Assembly: GCF_014204945.1 (NCBI RefSeq)
Contig: NZ_JACHMN010000002.1
Span: 1,688,503-1,752,502, forward strand
Length of the DNA: 64,000 bases
Direction: 5' to 3'
DNA from: Allocatelliglobosispora scoriae
Lineage (GTDB): Bacteria > Actinomycetota > Actinomycetes > Mycobacteriales > Micromonosporaceae
Both the position numbers and the translations under genes were made by a program. The first letter of the stretch is position 1; each line of letters opens with the position of its first letter. The notes under the pieces were generated by a model, which had not been told where the DNA came from, ran no database searches, and saw only the letters and a program-made list of their open reading frames with translations. Shown one piece after another: positions 25,426 to 34,314 of this stretch.

Positions 25426-26187
25426 TCAGCGGACGGCGTGGCCGGAGTCGGACAGGGCGGTCTTGACCTCGCCGATCGTGACCTCGCCGAAGTGGAAGAC
25501 GCTCGCCGCCAGCACCGCGTCCGCCCCCGCGTCGACGGCGGGCGGGAAGTCCACCGCCGCGCCCGCGCCGCCCGAGGCGATCACCGGGATGTCGACGACC
25601 GCGCGCACCGCTCGGATCAGCTCCAGGTCGAACCCGGCCTTGGTGCCGTCGGCGTCCATCGAGTTGAGCAGGATCTCGCCCGCACCGAGCTTGGCGACGC
25701 GTGCCGCCCACTCGATCGCGTCGAGCCCGGCCGAGGTCCGCCCGCCGTGGGTGGTGACCTCGAAGCCGCTGCTGCCGTGGCCGCCGCGCCGCACGTCGAG
25801 CGAGAGCACCAGCACCTGGTTGCCGAAGCGCTCGGCGATCTCGCTGATCAGCTCCGGCCGGGCGATCGCGGCGGTGTTGACGCCGACCTTGTCGGCGCCG
25901 GCTCGCAGCAGCACGTCGACATCGGCGACACTGCGCACCCCGCCGCCGACGGTGAGCGGGATGAAGACGGTCTCGGCGGTGCGGCGGACCACGTCGAGCA
26001 TGGTGCCGCGACCGGCGGAGGAGGCGGTGACGTCGAGGAAGGTCAGTTCGTCGGCCCCGGCCGCGTCATAGGCGGCGGCGAGCTCGACGGGGTCGCCCGC
26101 GTCGCGCAGGTCGACGAAGTTGACGCCCTTCACGACCCGGCCGGCGTCCACATCGAGGCAGGGGATGACCCTCACGGCGATCGTCAC
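25426..26187 (-). CDS. hisF: Imidazole glycerol phosphate synthase, cyclase subunit
   Basis: HisF joins ammonia from HisH to PRFAR, giving IGP and AICAR. The 253-residue TIM barrel has the catalytic Asp in [16 protein letters not shown] (about residue 11) and the second Asp in [15 protein letters not shown]. Phosphate loops are [13 protein letters not shown] and VIASGGAGA. The length is standard. It stands apart from hisH and hisA, behind the CBS-domain gene and a hairpin, so it probably has its own promoter. Confidence 0.97.
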   Translation of the reverse strand: MTIAVRVIPCLDVDAGRVVKGVNFVDLRDAGDPVELAAAYDAAGADELTFLDVTASSAGRGTMLDVVRRTAETVFIPLTVGGGVRSVADVDVLLRAGADKVGVNTAAIARPELISEIAERFGNQVLVLSLDVRRGGHGSSGFEVTTHGGRTSAGLDAIEWAARVAKLGAGEILLNSMDADGTKAGFDLELIRAVRAVVDIPVIASGGAGAAVDFPPAVDAGADAVLAASVFHFGEVTIGEVKTALSDSGHAVR

Positions 26188-26269
26188 ACTGGTGAACCTA
26201 CCGTGGCGGGCCGCTGGAGCGCTGTCGGCGTGGGTGCGCGGTCCGCTTCCTGAGAAGCATGACCGCTCA

Positions 26270-26343
26270 TGATCGCGTTAAACCCGGAAAGAAGCCCCTC
26301 ACCATGCAGCGGAAGGGCTTCTTTCCGGGTTTCTACGCGATCA
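26270..26343. repeat. Imperfect long hairpin upstream of hisF
   Basis: TGATCGCGTT at 26270 and the matching end near 26343 bound an inverted repeat of about 28 bp with one bulge; the inner part AAACCCGGAAAGAAGCCC is complementary to its partner. The loop is about 18 nt. It lies 36 bp after the stop of the transporter gene and 83 bp upstream of the hisF start, both genes reading leftwards. Confidence 0.75.
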
Positions 26344-26379
26344 CGCCGAGCGCCGAGCGGCGAGCGCCGCAGAGCGGCG

Positions 26380-27669
26380 TCAGTGGTGGTTGGTCCTCGT
26401 CGCCACCAGGCGCAGCCGGACCTTGCTGATCGCGCGGCCGGTGACCTCGGTGACCTCGGCGGTGCAGCCCGGCAGCGTCACCGTCTCGCCCGGCTCGGTC
26501 GGGATGTGCCCCAGCTTCGCCAGGACCAGCCCCGCCACCGTCGTGTAGTCGACATCGGCGAACCGCGTCGTGTCGATGCCGAGGTCGGGCAGGTCGTGGA
26601 TCGGGAAGGACCCGGGCACCACGAAGACGTCGTCGGCCTCGCGTACGACAGCGGCCACATCGGCGTCGGTCTCGTCGTAGATCTCGCCGACGACCTCCTC
26701 CACCAGGTCCTCCATCGTCACGATGCCGTCGATCGAGCCGTGCTCGTCGACGACCATGGCGAACTGCTCGCGCCGGTGGCGGAGCTGGCGCATCGCCTCG
26801 GCGACCGGCAGGGTCTCCGGCATCAGCAGCGCCGGACGGGCCCGGTCGGCGGCGGTCGCGCCGCCCCGATCGGGCAGCAGGTCGCGCAGGTGGACCACGC
26901 CGATCAGGTCGTCGATGCCGCCGGGACCGACCACCGGGGCGCGCGTGTGCCCGGAGTCGGCGAGCTCCCGCAGCGCCTCGTCGGCCGTCAGGGAGCCGGC
27001 GAGCAGCGTCACCTCACCCCGCGGGATGAGGATCTCCCGGATGCCGCGCTCGGCGATCTCGAAAGCACCGGAGATGATCTCCCGCTGCTGTGCGGTGAAG
27101 CCCCGCTGCGCCACGACCAGCTCCCGGATCTCCTCGGCGCTGATCTCCTCCCGGCCGGCCTTCGGGTCGCCGCCGGTGATCCGCACGATCAGGTCCGTCG
27201 ACTTGCCGAGCAGCCACACGACCGGCCGCGACGCCGTCGCGAGCAGGTCCAGCGGCTTCGCCGCCGCCAGCGCCCAGCCCTCCGCCCGCTGCATCGCGAT
27301 GCGCTTGGGCGCGAGCTCCCCCAGCACCAGCGTCACGAAGGTCAGCGCCAGCGTCAGCAGGATGATCGCCACCGACTCCGCCGCCGAACCCAGGAAGCTC
27401 AGCGGCTCCACCAGCGGCTTCGCCAGCGAGGTCGCCGCGAACGCCGACGCCAGGAACCCGGCGAGGGTGATGCCGATCTGGATCGTCGCCAGGAACCGGT
27501 TGGGGTCCCGGGACAGGCGCGCGAGTGTGCGACCGCCCCTCGACGTCCGCTCCAACCGCTGGATCTGGCTCTCCCGGAGCGAGATGAGTGCCATCTCGCT
27601 GCCCGAGAGAGCGCCGTTGAGCAAAATCAGGACCAGCACCAGGATGACCTGGGTGCCATAGCCGCCCAC
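26380..27669 (-). CDS. Hemolysin C/CorC-type CBS-domain membrane protein
   Basis: The 429-residue protein has an N-terminal DUF21/CNNM membrane region of about four segments (residues 3-25, 58-85, 95-120 and 130-150). A pair of CBS domains follows (about 205-330; IREILIPRGEVTLLAG and IDGIVTMEDLVEEVVGEIYD). The C-terminal CorC_HlyC domain includes GLVLAKLGHIPTEPGETV. This family is linked to magnesium or cobalt efflux; the name hemolysin is historical. GTG 27669 has GGAG about 10 nt upstream. It lies 50 nt after the PriA gene, possibly in the his transcript. Confidence 0.9.
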   Translation of the reverse strand: MGGYGTQVILVLVLILLNGALSGSEMALISLRESQIQRLERTSRGGRTLARLSRDPNRFLATIQIGITLAGFLASAFAATSLAKPLVEPLSFLGSAAESVAIILLTLALTFVTLVLGELAPKRIAMQRAEGWALAAAKPLDLLATASRPVVWLLGKSTDLIVRITGGDPKAGREEISAEEIRELVVAQRGFTAQQREIISGAFEIAERGIREILIPRGEVTLLAGSLTADEALRELADSGHTRAPVVGPGGIDDLIGVVHLRDLLPDRGGATAADRARPALLMPETLPVAEAMRQLRHRREQFAMVVDEHGSIDGIVTMEDLVEEVVGEIYDETDADVAAVVREADDVFVVPGSFPIHDLPDLGIDTTRFADVDYTTVAGLVLAKLGHIPTEPGETVTLPGCTAEVTEVTGRAISKVRLRLVATRTNHH

Positions 27670-27719
27670 GGGCGTTCACTCCACTCGAATCAGGGTCACC
27701 GGACCCCGCGAGCGAGCCC

Positions 27720-28445
27720 TTAGAGCTGGGCCAACGCGTCGAGTGCCTCGGCGACGGTGAAGGCACCAGCGTAGAGGGCCTTGCCCGTGATGACACCCTC
27801 CACCCCGATCGATTCCAGCGCCGCGAGGGCACGCAGATCGTCCAGTGTGGAGACGCCGCCGCTCGCGACGATCGGCTTCGGGGTCGCCGCGCAGACCGAA
27901 CGCAGCAGCTCCAGGTTGGGTCCGGTCAGCGTGCCGTCGCGGTGCACGTCGGTGAGGACGTAGCGCGCGCAGCCCGCCTTCTCCAGGCGTTCCAGCACGT
28001 CGAAGAGGTCACCGCCGTCGCGGGTCCAGCCCCGCGCCGAGAGGGTGTGACCCCGCACGTCGAGGCCCACGGCCACCCGGTCGCCGAACTCGCCGACGAT
28101 CCGGTCGCACCACTCCGGGTCCTCCAGCGCCGCCGTCCCGATGTTGACCCGGGCCGCGCCGGTGGCGAGCGCCCGGCGCAGCGACTCGTCGTCGCGGATG
28201 CCACCGGAGAGCTCGACCTTGACATCGAGGGCGGCCACGACCGAGGCGAGCTGCTCGGCGTTGGATCCGCGCCCGAACGCCGCGTCGAGGTCCACGAGGT
28301 GGATCCACTCGGCACCCTGCCGCTGGAAGTCCATCGCCGCGTCGAACGGATCACCATAATCGGTCTCCGAACCCGCGGCGCCCTGGACCAGCCGGACCGC
28401 CTGACCTCCTGCGACGTCGACGGCGGGCAGCAACTGCAGGGTCAT
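27720..28445 (-). CDS. priA: PriA: bifunctional HisA/TrpF isomerase
   Basis: This 241-residue TIM barrel is the ProFAR isomerase of histidine synthesis. In actinomycetes the same enzyme (PriA) usually also does the TrpF step in tryptophan synthesis. The N-terminal general base Asp is in [15 protein letters not shown], and the second catalytic Asp is in [16 protein letters not shown]. The loop [17 protein letters not shown] carries the Arg associated with dual substrates. No trpF is seen near trpCBA, which supports PriA. ATG 28445 overlaps the stop of the 106-residue gene (ATGA). Confidence 0.93.
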   Translation of the reverse strand: MTLQLLPAVDVAGGQAVRLVQGAAGSETDYGDPFDAAMDFQRQGAEWIHLVDLDAAFGRGSNAEQLASVVAALDVKVELSGGIRDDESLRRALATGAARVNIGTAALEDPEWCDRIVGEFGDRVAVGLDVRGHTLSARGWTRDGGDLFDVLERLEKAGCARYVLTDVHRDGTLTGPNLELLRSVCAATPKPIVASGGVSTLDDLRALAALESIGVEGVITGKALYAGAFTVAEALDALAQL

Positions 28446-28762
28446 GCACTTCTCCGATCCCAGGCGATCGTCATCAGCACCGGCAGCGCCATGACGGTCA
28501 AGATGGTGAGCAGCACGGCGAGCGCCGTGGTCTGCACGAGAAACCAGATCACCAGCAGCAGCAGCACGACCACGATCGCGGTCACGGCGAGCTGTCCGCG
28601 GCTGTGCCGGCGCAGGCGGCCGACGCGGCTGGGGCGGAGGGTCAGCTTGCGGCGTACCCGCCGGATTGTGACCCGTCGGGCCTCGGCCCGGTCGATCTTG
28701 CGGCGGCGCTTGGCCTCGGCCGCCTCGCGCTCGGCGCGGCGCAGCGCGCGCTCCTTGCTCAC
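28442..28762 (-). CDS. Small basic membrane protein in the his operon
   Basis: The 106-residue protein begins with a strongly basic, Arg-rich stretch of about 55 residues ([20 protein letters not shown], then [20 protein letters not shown]). Two close hydrophobic segments, about 55-75 and 77-95, follow. I do not recognise a family. It starts with GTG 28762 directly after the duplicated dispersed element and overlaps the priA start by 4 nt. This placement suggests coupling with the histidine genes. A role in membrane tethering is only a guess. Confidence 0.65.
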   Translation of the reverse strand: MSKERALRRAEREAAEAKRRRKIDRAEARRVTIRRVRRKLTLRPSRVGRLRRHSRGQLAVTAIVVVLLLLVIWFLVQTTALAVLLTILTVMALPVLMTIAWDRRSA

Positions 28763-28767
28763 CGCGT

Positions 28768-28885
28768 CACCCTTCGCTCGCGCTTGCGGGGCTCCGCTGC
28801 GCTCCACTCCTCGCGCCTCACAGCGTCATCCTTCGCTCGCGCTTGCGGGGCTCCGCTGCGCTCCACTCCTCGCGCCTCACAGCGT
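28768..28885 (-). repeat. Dispersed element, 59-bp tandem duplication
   Basis: Units at 28768-28826 and 28827-28885 are identical except for one base. Read on the reverse strand, each carries GGCGCGAGGAGTGGAGCGCA and GCGGAGCCCCGCAAGCGCG, then GAAGG and a start-like triplet. ACGCTGTGA (or ACGCGGTGA) occurs before, between and after the units. It supplies the hisH stop, a mini-ORF ATGACGCTGTGA, and the GTG of the 106-residue gene. Confidence 0.8.
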
Positions 28886-29518
28886 GCCCACCCAGTTGCG
28901 CAGCAGGTGCGCGCCGACCGCGCCGGACTTCTCCGGGTGGAACTGGGTGACGCTGAGCGAGCCGCGCTCGGCCGCCGCGACGAAGGTCGCGTCCTCGTGG
29001 GTCACGGTCGTGACCAGCGACTCCGGGTCGTCGAAGGCCGCGGCCGCGTAGGAGTGCACGAAGTAGCACCGAGCCGCCGGGTCGATCTGCGCGAACAGGC
29101 GCGAGGCCGCGGGGGCCGCGACCGTGTTCCACCCCATGTGGGGTACGCGCTGCGCCTCGATCCGCCGCACCCGGCCCGGCAGCAGCCCCAGACCCGGCGT
29201 GACGACCCCGTGCTCGTCGCCGACCTCGAACATGATCTGAGCGCCGACGCAGATCCCCAGGACCGGCCGGCCCGCGGCGACCCGCTGCTGGACGACCGGA
29301 CCGGCACCGAGCTCGTCGATGCCCGCCATGCACGCAGCGTAGGCACCGACCCCCGGCACGACCAGCCCGTCCGCAGCTGCAGCCGCGTCGAGGTCGCTCG
29401 TCACCGTGACATCGACACCCGTCGCCGCCAGGGCGCGCTGCGCGGAGCGCAGATTGCCCGATCCATAGTCGAGCACCACCACCGAAGCCATTTTTCCGGC
29501 GCGCTCTGCGGGGCTCAT
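28877..29518 (-). CDS. hisH: Imidazole glycerol phosphate synthase, glutaminase subunit
   Basis: HisH releases ammonia from glutamine for HisF. The 213-residue protein has the nucleophile Cys in VLGICVGAQIMFE, the His-Glu pair in TQFHPEKSGAVG and the N-terminal VVVLDYGSGNLRSA. The block VPHMGWNTV is also typical. ATG 29518 overlaps the stop of the upstream 56-residue gene (TGATG); the in-frame ATG 29491 would give 204 residues. Its last codons lie inside the duplicated dispersed element. Confidence 0.95.
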   Translation of the reverse strand: MSPAERAGKMASVVVLDYGSGNLRSAQRALAATGVDVTVTSDLDAAAAADGLVVPGVGAYAACMAGIDELGAGPVVQQRVAAGRPVLGICVGAQIMFEVGDEHGVVTPGLGLLPGRVRRIEAQRVPHMGWNTVAAPAASRLFAQIDPAARCYFVHSYAAAAFDDPESLVTTVTHEDATFVAAAERGSLSVTQFHPEKSGAVGAHLLRNWVGTL

Positions 29519-29688
29519 CACACCTCGCCCGGCATCAGCCACGCGACGCCACCGGCGGCGGAGACGAGCGCGAACAGCCCGACGACCGCGACGACACCCC
29601 GGTGCGCACCCTGCTTGTAGAGCGACCACGCACCGCCGACGAGGATTCCGGCCAGCGCGAAGAGCACCACCGGCACCGCGCCGCTCAC
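29518..29688 (-). CDS. Small two-helix membrane protein between hisB and hisH
   Basis: GTG 29688 opens a 56-residue frame starting MSGAVPVVLFALAGILVGGA. A second hydrophobic segment is GVVAVVGLFALVSAAGGVAW, with the connecting loop SLYKQGAHR. The stop overlaps the hisH ATG (TGATG), so the frame is coupled to hisH. It fills the gap between hisB and hisH exactly. Function unknown; it may be a small subunit or a membrane anchor. The start lies just after a copy of the dispersed element. Confidence 0.65.
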   Translation of the reverse strand: MSGAVPVVLFALAGILVGGAWSLYKQGAHRGVVAVVGLFALVSAAGGVAWLMPGEV

Positions 29689-29696
29689 AGCGTCTT

Positions 29697-29752
29697 GCTC
29701 CGTTCGTGCTTGCGGGGCTCCGCTGCGCTCCGCTCCTCGCGCTTCACAGCGT
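29697..29752 (-). repeat. Dispersed element, copy at the hisB stop
   Basis: On the reverse strand the hisB end ACGCTGTGA is followed by AGCGCGAGGAGCGGAGCGCA, CCCCGCAAGC and a second ACGCTGTGA that contains the GTG of the 56-residue gene. It is a diverged copy of the unit at 28768-28885. The flanking 9-mer is present on both sides. Confidence 0.75.
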
Positions 29753-30355
29753 CTCCTTCGTGGACGGAACCTGGCCGGCGTTGCGCGGATCGAGGGCGAC
29801 CGCCTCGCGCAGCGCGCGGGAGACCGCCTTGAACTGCGCCTCCGTCACGTGGTGCGCGTCGGCCTTGCCACCGGGGCGGCAGGCACGCAGCACATCGACG
29901 TGGAGGGTCATCCGCGCCGTCTGCCCGAAGGACTCCCAGACGTGCCGCGTCATGCTGGTCGGGTAGAGCGGGCCGATGTAGGGCGCCAGCTCCGGCTCGT
30001 CGTGCACCACGTACGGCCGGCCGGACAGATCGATGGCAGCCCGGACCAGCACCTCGTCCATGGGGATCGTCGCGTCGCCGTAGCGGCGGATGCCCTTGCG
30101 GTCGCCGAGCGCCTTGTCGACCGCGGTGCCGAGCGCGAGCGTGGTGTCCTCGATCGTGTGGTGAGCGTCGATGACGAGGTCACCAACAGTCTCGACCCGC
30201 AGGTCGAAACCGCCGTGCCGGGCGATCTGGTGCAGCATGTGGTCGAAGAAGCCCACGCCGGTCGAGATCTCGGCCTGGCCCGTGCCGTCGAGGTCGAGCT
30301 CGACCAGCACCTTCGTCTCCGCGGTGATCCGCTCAACGGTGGCGGTTCTCGTCAT
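29744..30355 (-). CDS. hisB: Imidazoleglycerol-phosphate dehydratase
   Basis: HisB dehydrates IGP to imidazole acetol phosphate. The 203-residue protein, the single-function type, has [20 protein letters not shown], then [14 protein letters not shown] with the manganese-binding His residues. [16 protein letters not shown] and [17 protein letters not shown] follow, then the later metal block [17 protein letters not shown] 30355 overlaps the hisC stop by 4 nt. It ends inside the dispersed element. Confidence 0.97.
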   Translation of the reverse strand: MTRTATVERITAETKVLVELDLDGTGQAEISTGVGFFDHMLHQIARHGGFDLRVETVGDLVIDAHHTIEDTTLALGTAVDKALGDRKGIRRYGDATIPMDEVLVRAAIDLSGRPYVVHDEPELAPYIGPLYPTSMTRHVWESFGQTARMTLHVDVLRACRPGGKADAHHVTEAQFKAVSRALREAVALDPRNAGQVPSTKETL

Positions 30356-31428
30356 TGCTGCTCCATCGCTGTGAGGAAAGCGTCAGTCTCGGCCGGTGTC
30401 CCGGCGGTGACCCGCAGCCAGCCCTTCAAGCCGACATCGCGGACCAGCACACCACGCTCCAGCAGCGCGCGCCAAACGGCCTGCTGATCGCCGCCGGTCT
30501 CGAAGAGCACGAAGTTGGCGTCGGAGTCGGCGACCCGCAGCCCGCGCTCGCGCAGCGTCGCGACGATCCGGTCGCGCTGCTGCTTGATCGCCTCGACCGT
30601 CGCGAGCAGCACCGGCGTGTGCGCCAGCGCGGCCCGCGCAGCGGCCTGGGTGAGGGCGGAGAGGTGATAGGGCAACCGCACCAGCTGCACCGCGTCGATC
30701 ACCGCCGGGTGCGCCACCAGGTAGCCCACCCGAGCGCCGGCGAAGGCGAACGCCTTGCTCATCGTGCGGGTCACCACCAGGCGCGGGTGCTCGGCGAGCA
30801 GGCTCAACGCGCTCGGCGTGCCGGGCCGGGCGAACTCGGCGTAGGCCTCGTCGACGACGACGAGCCCCTCGGTCGCGGCGAGCACCGCCCGCACGACGTC
30901 GAGGTCGAGCGCGGTGCCGGTCGGGTTGTTGGGCGAGCAGAGCATCGTCAGCGCGGGACGGTGCTCCCGGACCGCGTCGACGGCGTGCGCGGCGGTGAGC
31001 CCGAAGTCGTCGCCCCGGCCGGCGTCGACCCAGCCGGTCGCGGTGCCCACGGCGAGCAGCGGATGCATCGAGTAGGCCGGGCCGAAACCGAGCACCACCC
31101 GGTCCGGACCGCCGAAGGCCTGCAGGAGCTGCTGCTGCACCTCGTTGGACCCGTTGGCGGCGTAGACCCACTCCGCGTCGATGCCGTGGCCGAGGTAGGC
31201 GGCGAGGTCGGCGCGCAGCTTGACCGCATCGCGGTCGGGGTAGCGGTTGAGGTCGGCGATCTCGCTGGTCAGGGCGGTGGCGACCGCTCGGACCACCTCG
31301 TCGGGGACCGAGTAGGAGTTCTCGTTGGTGTTGAGGCGGACCGCCACGTCGAGCTGCGGCGCGCCGTAGGGCGACAGGCCGCGCAGCCCCGGCCGGAGCA
31401 GGCCCTGGATCTCGTCGGCGACGGTCAT
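30352..31428 (-). CDS. hisC: Histidinol-phosphate aminotransferase
   Basis: HisC transfers an amino group from glutamate to imidazole acetol phosphate. The 358-residue PLP enzyme has [16 protein letters not shown], the block [16 protein letters not shown], and [23 protein letters not shown] and the PLP Lys region [19 protein letters not shown] complete the core. ATG 31428 overlaps the hisD stop (ATGA). Fold type I and length are standard. Confidence 0.97.
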   Translation of the reverse strand: MTVADEIQGLLRPGLRGLSPYGAPQLDVAVRLNTNENSYSVPDEVVRAVATALTSEIADLNRYPDRDAVKLRADLAAYLGHGIDAEWVYAANGSNEVQQQLLQAFGGPDRVVLGFGPAYSMHPLLAVGTATGWVDAGRGDDFGLTAAHAVDAVREHRPALTMLCSPNNPTGTALDLDVVRAVLAATEGLVVVDEAYAEFARPGTPSALSLLAEHPRLVVTRTMSKAFAFAGARVGYLVAHPAVIDAVQLVRLPYHLSALTQAAARAALAHTPVLLATVEAIKQQRDRIVATLRERGLRVADSDANFVLFETGGDQQAVWRALLERGVLVRDVGLKGWLRVTAGTPAETDAFLTAMEQQ

Positions 31429-32765
31429 GACGCCTCCCGGCTGAATCGCGCCGTCACGGCCTGGCCGTGCGCGGGGAGGTCCTCCACCGTGGCGAGCGTG
31501 ACCACATGGTGCGCCACGTCGCGCAGCGCCTCCTGCGTGTATTCGATGAGGTGGATGCCGCGCAGGAACGACTGCACCGACAGGCCGCTGGAGTGCCGGG
31601 CGCAGCCGCCGGTCGGCAGCACGTGGTTGGAGCCCGCGCAGTAGTCGCCGAGGCTCACCGGGGCCCACGGGCCGACGAAGATGGCGCCGGCGTTGCGGAC
31701 GCGGTCGGCCACGGCGCGGGCGTCGCGGGTCTGGATCTCCAGGTGCTCGGCCGCGTAGGCGTCGACCACGCGCAGCCCTTGGTCGATGCCGTCGACGAGG
31801 ACCGTGCCCGACTGGGGGCCGCGCAGCGCCGCGAGGATGCGCTCGGTGTGCTTGGTCTCGCCGACCTGGCGGACCAGCTCGGCGTCGACCGCGTCGGCGA
31901 GAGCGACCGAGTCGGTGACGAGCACGCTCGCCGCGAGCGGGTCGTGCTCGGCCTGGCTGATCAGGTCGGCCGCGACGTGCACCGGATCGGCGGTCTCGTC
32001 GGCGAGCACCGCGATCTCGGTGGGTCCGGCCTCGGCGTCGATGCCGACCACGCCCCGGCACAGCCGCTTGGCCGCCGTCACCCAGACGTTGCCGGGGCCG
32101 GTGATGAGGTCGACCGGTGCGCAGTAGTCGTCGTCGGGCTCGTCACCGCGCTCGGCGGCGATCCGTCCCTGACTGCCGTAGGCGAGCATCGCGATCGCCT
32201 GGGAACCGCCGACGCCGTAGACCTCGTCGACACCGAGCAGCGCGCACGCCGCCATGACCCGCGCGTCGGGCAGCCCGGTCTCCTTCTGCGGCGGCGAGGC
32301 CACGACGAGGCCCTCGACGCCCGCGACCTGTGCGGGGACGACGTTCATGACGACCGTCGACGGGTACATGGCGAGGCCGCCGGGGACATAGAGCCCGACC
32401 CGGGAGACCGGCACCCAGCGCTCGGTCACCGTGCCGCCGGGGACGACCTGCGTCGTCACCTCGTGGCGCCGCTGGTCGGAGTGGACCTTGACCGCGCGGG
32501 AGATCGACTCCTCCAGCGCCGCCCGGACGGCGGGGTCGAGCTGCTCCAGGGCCTCGGCGAGCGAGGCGACGGGGACTCGCAGCCGCTCCGGGCGCAGACC
32601 GTCATAGCGCTCGGTCGCCTCGATGATCGCCTCGGTGCCACGCTGATGGACAGCCTCGATCACCGGCCGGATCGTCTCCGCCGCGACGGAGACGTCGAGC
32701 TGTGCACGGGGCAGCAGCCCCCGGGGGTCGGTCTTGCGACCACGCAGGTCGATCCGAGTCAGCAC
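31425..32765 (-). CDS. hisD: Histidinol dehydrogenase
   Basis: HisD oxidises histidinol to histidine in two steps with NAD. The 446-residue protein has [40 protein letters not shown], the zinc-site region around [18 protein letters not shown], and [10 protein letters not shown]. The C-terminal [15 protein letters not shown] is also typical. GTG 32765 sits 6 nt after a TAGAAT -10 box, so the his transcript probably begins leaderless here. It is the first gene of the his run. Confidence 0.97.
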   Translation of the reverse strand: MLTRIDLRGRKTDPRGLLPRAQLDVSVAAETIRPVIEAVHQRGTEAIIEATERYDGLRPERLRVPVASLAEALEQLDPAVRAALEESISRAVKVHSDQRRHEVTTQVVPGGTVTERWVPVSRVGLYVPGGLAMYPSTVVMNVVPAQVAGVEGLVVASPPQKETGLPDARVMAACALLGVDEVYGVGGSQAIAMLAYGSQGRIAAERGDEPDDDYCAPVDLITGPGNVWVTAAKRLCRGVVGIDAEAGPTEIAVLADETADPVHVAADLISQAEHDPLAASVLVTDSVALADAVDAELVRQVGETKHTERILAALRGPQSGTVLVDGIDQGLRVVDAYAAEHLEIQTRDARAVADRVRNAGAIFVGPWAPVSLGDYCAGSNHVLPTGGCARHSSGLSVQSFLRGIHLIEYTQEALRDVAHHVVTLATVEDLPAHGQAVTARFSREAS

Positions 32766-32771
32766 GTGTCG

Positions 32772-32777
32772 ATTCTA
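32772..32777 (-). promoter_or_regulatory. -10 box TAGAAT, probable leaderless hisD promoter
   Basis: TAGAAT (reverse strand) ends 6 nt before GTG 32765. It fits TANNNT; the -35 region is poor. It would drive the hisD-C-B run. Confidence 0.55.
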
Positions 32778-32953
32778 GTGACCACCGCGCTGACCAGACC
32801 CGCCCGCCCACCTCCTGAGAAGTGACCCACATCTCGTGGGCTGCACGGAAGCCGTCGGCGGGGGTGGATTCCGCGCACGACCGGAGAGGCCGGTCCGCCA
32901 CGGTCGCTGAGAATCGATGGCTGCGCCGACCGGATTCGGCGATCCGAGAGCGC

Positions 32954-32959
32954 TAATGT
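32954..32959 (+). promoter_or_regulatory. -10 box TAATGT, probable leaderless promoter
   Basis: TAATGT ends 6 nt before ATG 32966, with no Shine-Dalgarno in between. It would drive the Lon-domain gene and is back-to-back with the hisD promoter. Confidence 0.5.
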
Positions 32960-32965
32960 GGCGGC

Positions 32966-33640
32966 ATGACGCAGCGGCTGCCCCTGTTTCCGCTCGGAAC
33001 GGTGCTCTTCCCGGGTCTGGTGCTGCCGCTGACCGTCTTCGAGGACCGGTACAGGCACCTCGTGCGGCACCTGATGGACCTGCCCGACGGGACCCCCCGC
33101 GAGTTCGGGGTGGTCGCGATCGAGCAGGGCCTGGAGGTGCTGCCGCCGACGACGGGCGGGATCGTGCACAGCGAGGTGAGCCTGCACAACGTGGGCTGCG
33201 TCGCCCAGCTGCGGCAGGTCACCGAGCACACCGACGGGCACTTCGAGATCGTCAGCGTCGGCGACCGCCGGTTCCGGATCACCGGGCTCGTCGCCGATCC
33301 GGCGCCCTACCCCGTCGCCTCCGTCGAGTGGTTCCCCGAACCGGCCGCCACCGAGCTCGCCGACGAGCTCGCACCGCAGGTGCTGGCCGCCTTCCGGGAA
33401 TACCTCGGCGTGCTGCGGGGCGGCCACGACGACCAGCTGCCCGACGATCCGACCGTGCTCTCGCACCTGATCGCGGCACTCACCGTCGCCGACCGGCAGG
33501 AGTTGCTCGCCACCCCCGACACCGACACCCGGCTCCGCGACGAGCTGAGGCTGCTGCAGCGGGAGACGGCGCTGCTGCGCCACGTGCGAGCGGTGCCCCT
33601 GACGCCGGGCGAGCTGGATCAGCGCTACTCGCCGAACTGA
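32966..33640 (+). CDS. Lon protease substrate-binding domain protein
   Basis: The 224-residue protein begins RLPLFPLGTVLFPGLVLPLT and VFEDRYRHLVRHLM, the Lon N-terminal (LAN/PUA-like) domain. There is no AAA or protease domain, as in stand-alone LonN proteins of actinomycetes. It may bind unfolded or damaged proteins, but the role is unknown. It is divergent from hisD and its 3' end overlaps the convergent DUF2567 gene by 16 nt. Confidence 0.88.
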   Translation: MTQRLPLFPLGTVLFPGLVLPLTVFEDRYRHLVRHLMDLPDGTPREFGVVAIEQGLEVLPPTTGGIVHSEVSLHNVGCVAQLRQVTEHTDGHFEIVSVGDRRFRITGLVADPAPYPVASVEWFPEPAATELADELAPQVLAAFREYLGVLRGGHDDQLPDDPTVLSHLIAALTVADRQELLATPDTDTRLRDELRLLQRETALLRHVRAVPLTPGELDQRYSPN

Positions 33641-34302
33641 CCCGGCCCCGGCTGCACCGGCTGCGGATAGGGCTGCCATGACTCCTGCGGCTCGGGGTTG
33701 AGCGAGGGCCACTGGGAGAAGCCGGCGAGCAGGGTCGTCGTCACCACCGCGCCGAGCGCGGGGACCAGCAGCACGCCCTGCAGGCGCCAGTCCTTCCAGG
33801 ACGCCGGCCACCAGGTGTCGGCCGTGATCCGCAGTTGCGACGGTTTGCTGAGCTCAGCGCCCGCCTTCGCGCTCTGCAGCGCGGCCTGGTAGTCCGCGAG
33901 GCCCAGGTTGCGGCCGAACCACCAGGCGACGAAGCCAGCGGCGAGACACCCGAGCAGCAGCGTGATCAGGCCGACCGGCCCGCGCAGGCGGCGGACCAGC
34001 ACCCAGACCAGGACCGCGACGAGGATGCCGAAGGCGAGCCCGAGCAGCGCGAACCAGCCGTCAGCGGCGGCGAACTCCTCCGGTTGCGACTCCGGGACGA
34101 TGCCGGAGAGCTTGCCGCCGTCCTCCACGATCTGCACCGGGACGTTGGGGGCGAGCTGCTGCCAGAGCCAGCCCAGCGGCAGACCCAGCAGGCCCAGCAG
34201 GGCGAAGACGCCGACCGCGAGACCCACGATCAGCGCCGGCCGCCTCTTCGGCGCGGGCGACGGCTCGGCGGTCATCCACGGCTGATCGTGATAATCGGTC
34301 AC
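33625..34302 (-). CDS. DUF2567-like membrane protein
   Basis: The 225-residue protein has four hydrophobic segments, about residues 23-45, 85-107, 112-130 and 175-197. A polar loop after the first segment contains VQIVEDGGKLSGIVPESQPE. The end is Pro/Gln-rich (WQPYPQPVQPGPGQFG). The layout matches the DUF2567 family of actinobacteria; function unknown. It starts 12 nt after the dnaE stop, so it probably reads through from dnaE. Confidence 0.75.
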   Translation of the reverse strand: MTDYHDQPWMTAEPSPAPKRRPALIVGLAVGVFALLGLLGLPLGWLWQQLAPNVPVQIVEDGGKLSGIVPESQPEEFAAADGWFALLGLAFGILVAVLVWVLVRRLRGPVGLITLLLGCLAAGFVAWWFGRNLGLADYQAALQSAKAGAELSKPSQLRITADTWWPASWKDWRLQGVLLVPALGAVVTTTLLAGFSQWPSLNPEPQESWQPYPQPVQPGPGQFGE

Positions 34303-34314
34303 CCACTGATCCTC

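Noticed and set aside
26270-26343. Considered a riboswitch or T-box leader for hisF
   Set aside because: Only a simple long stem with no conserved aptamer elements; it fits the general hairpin family better.
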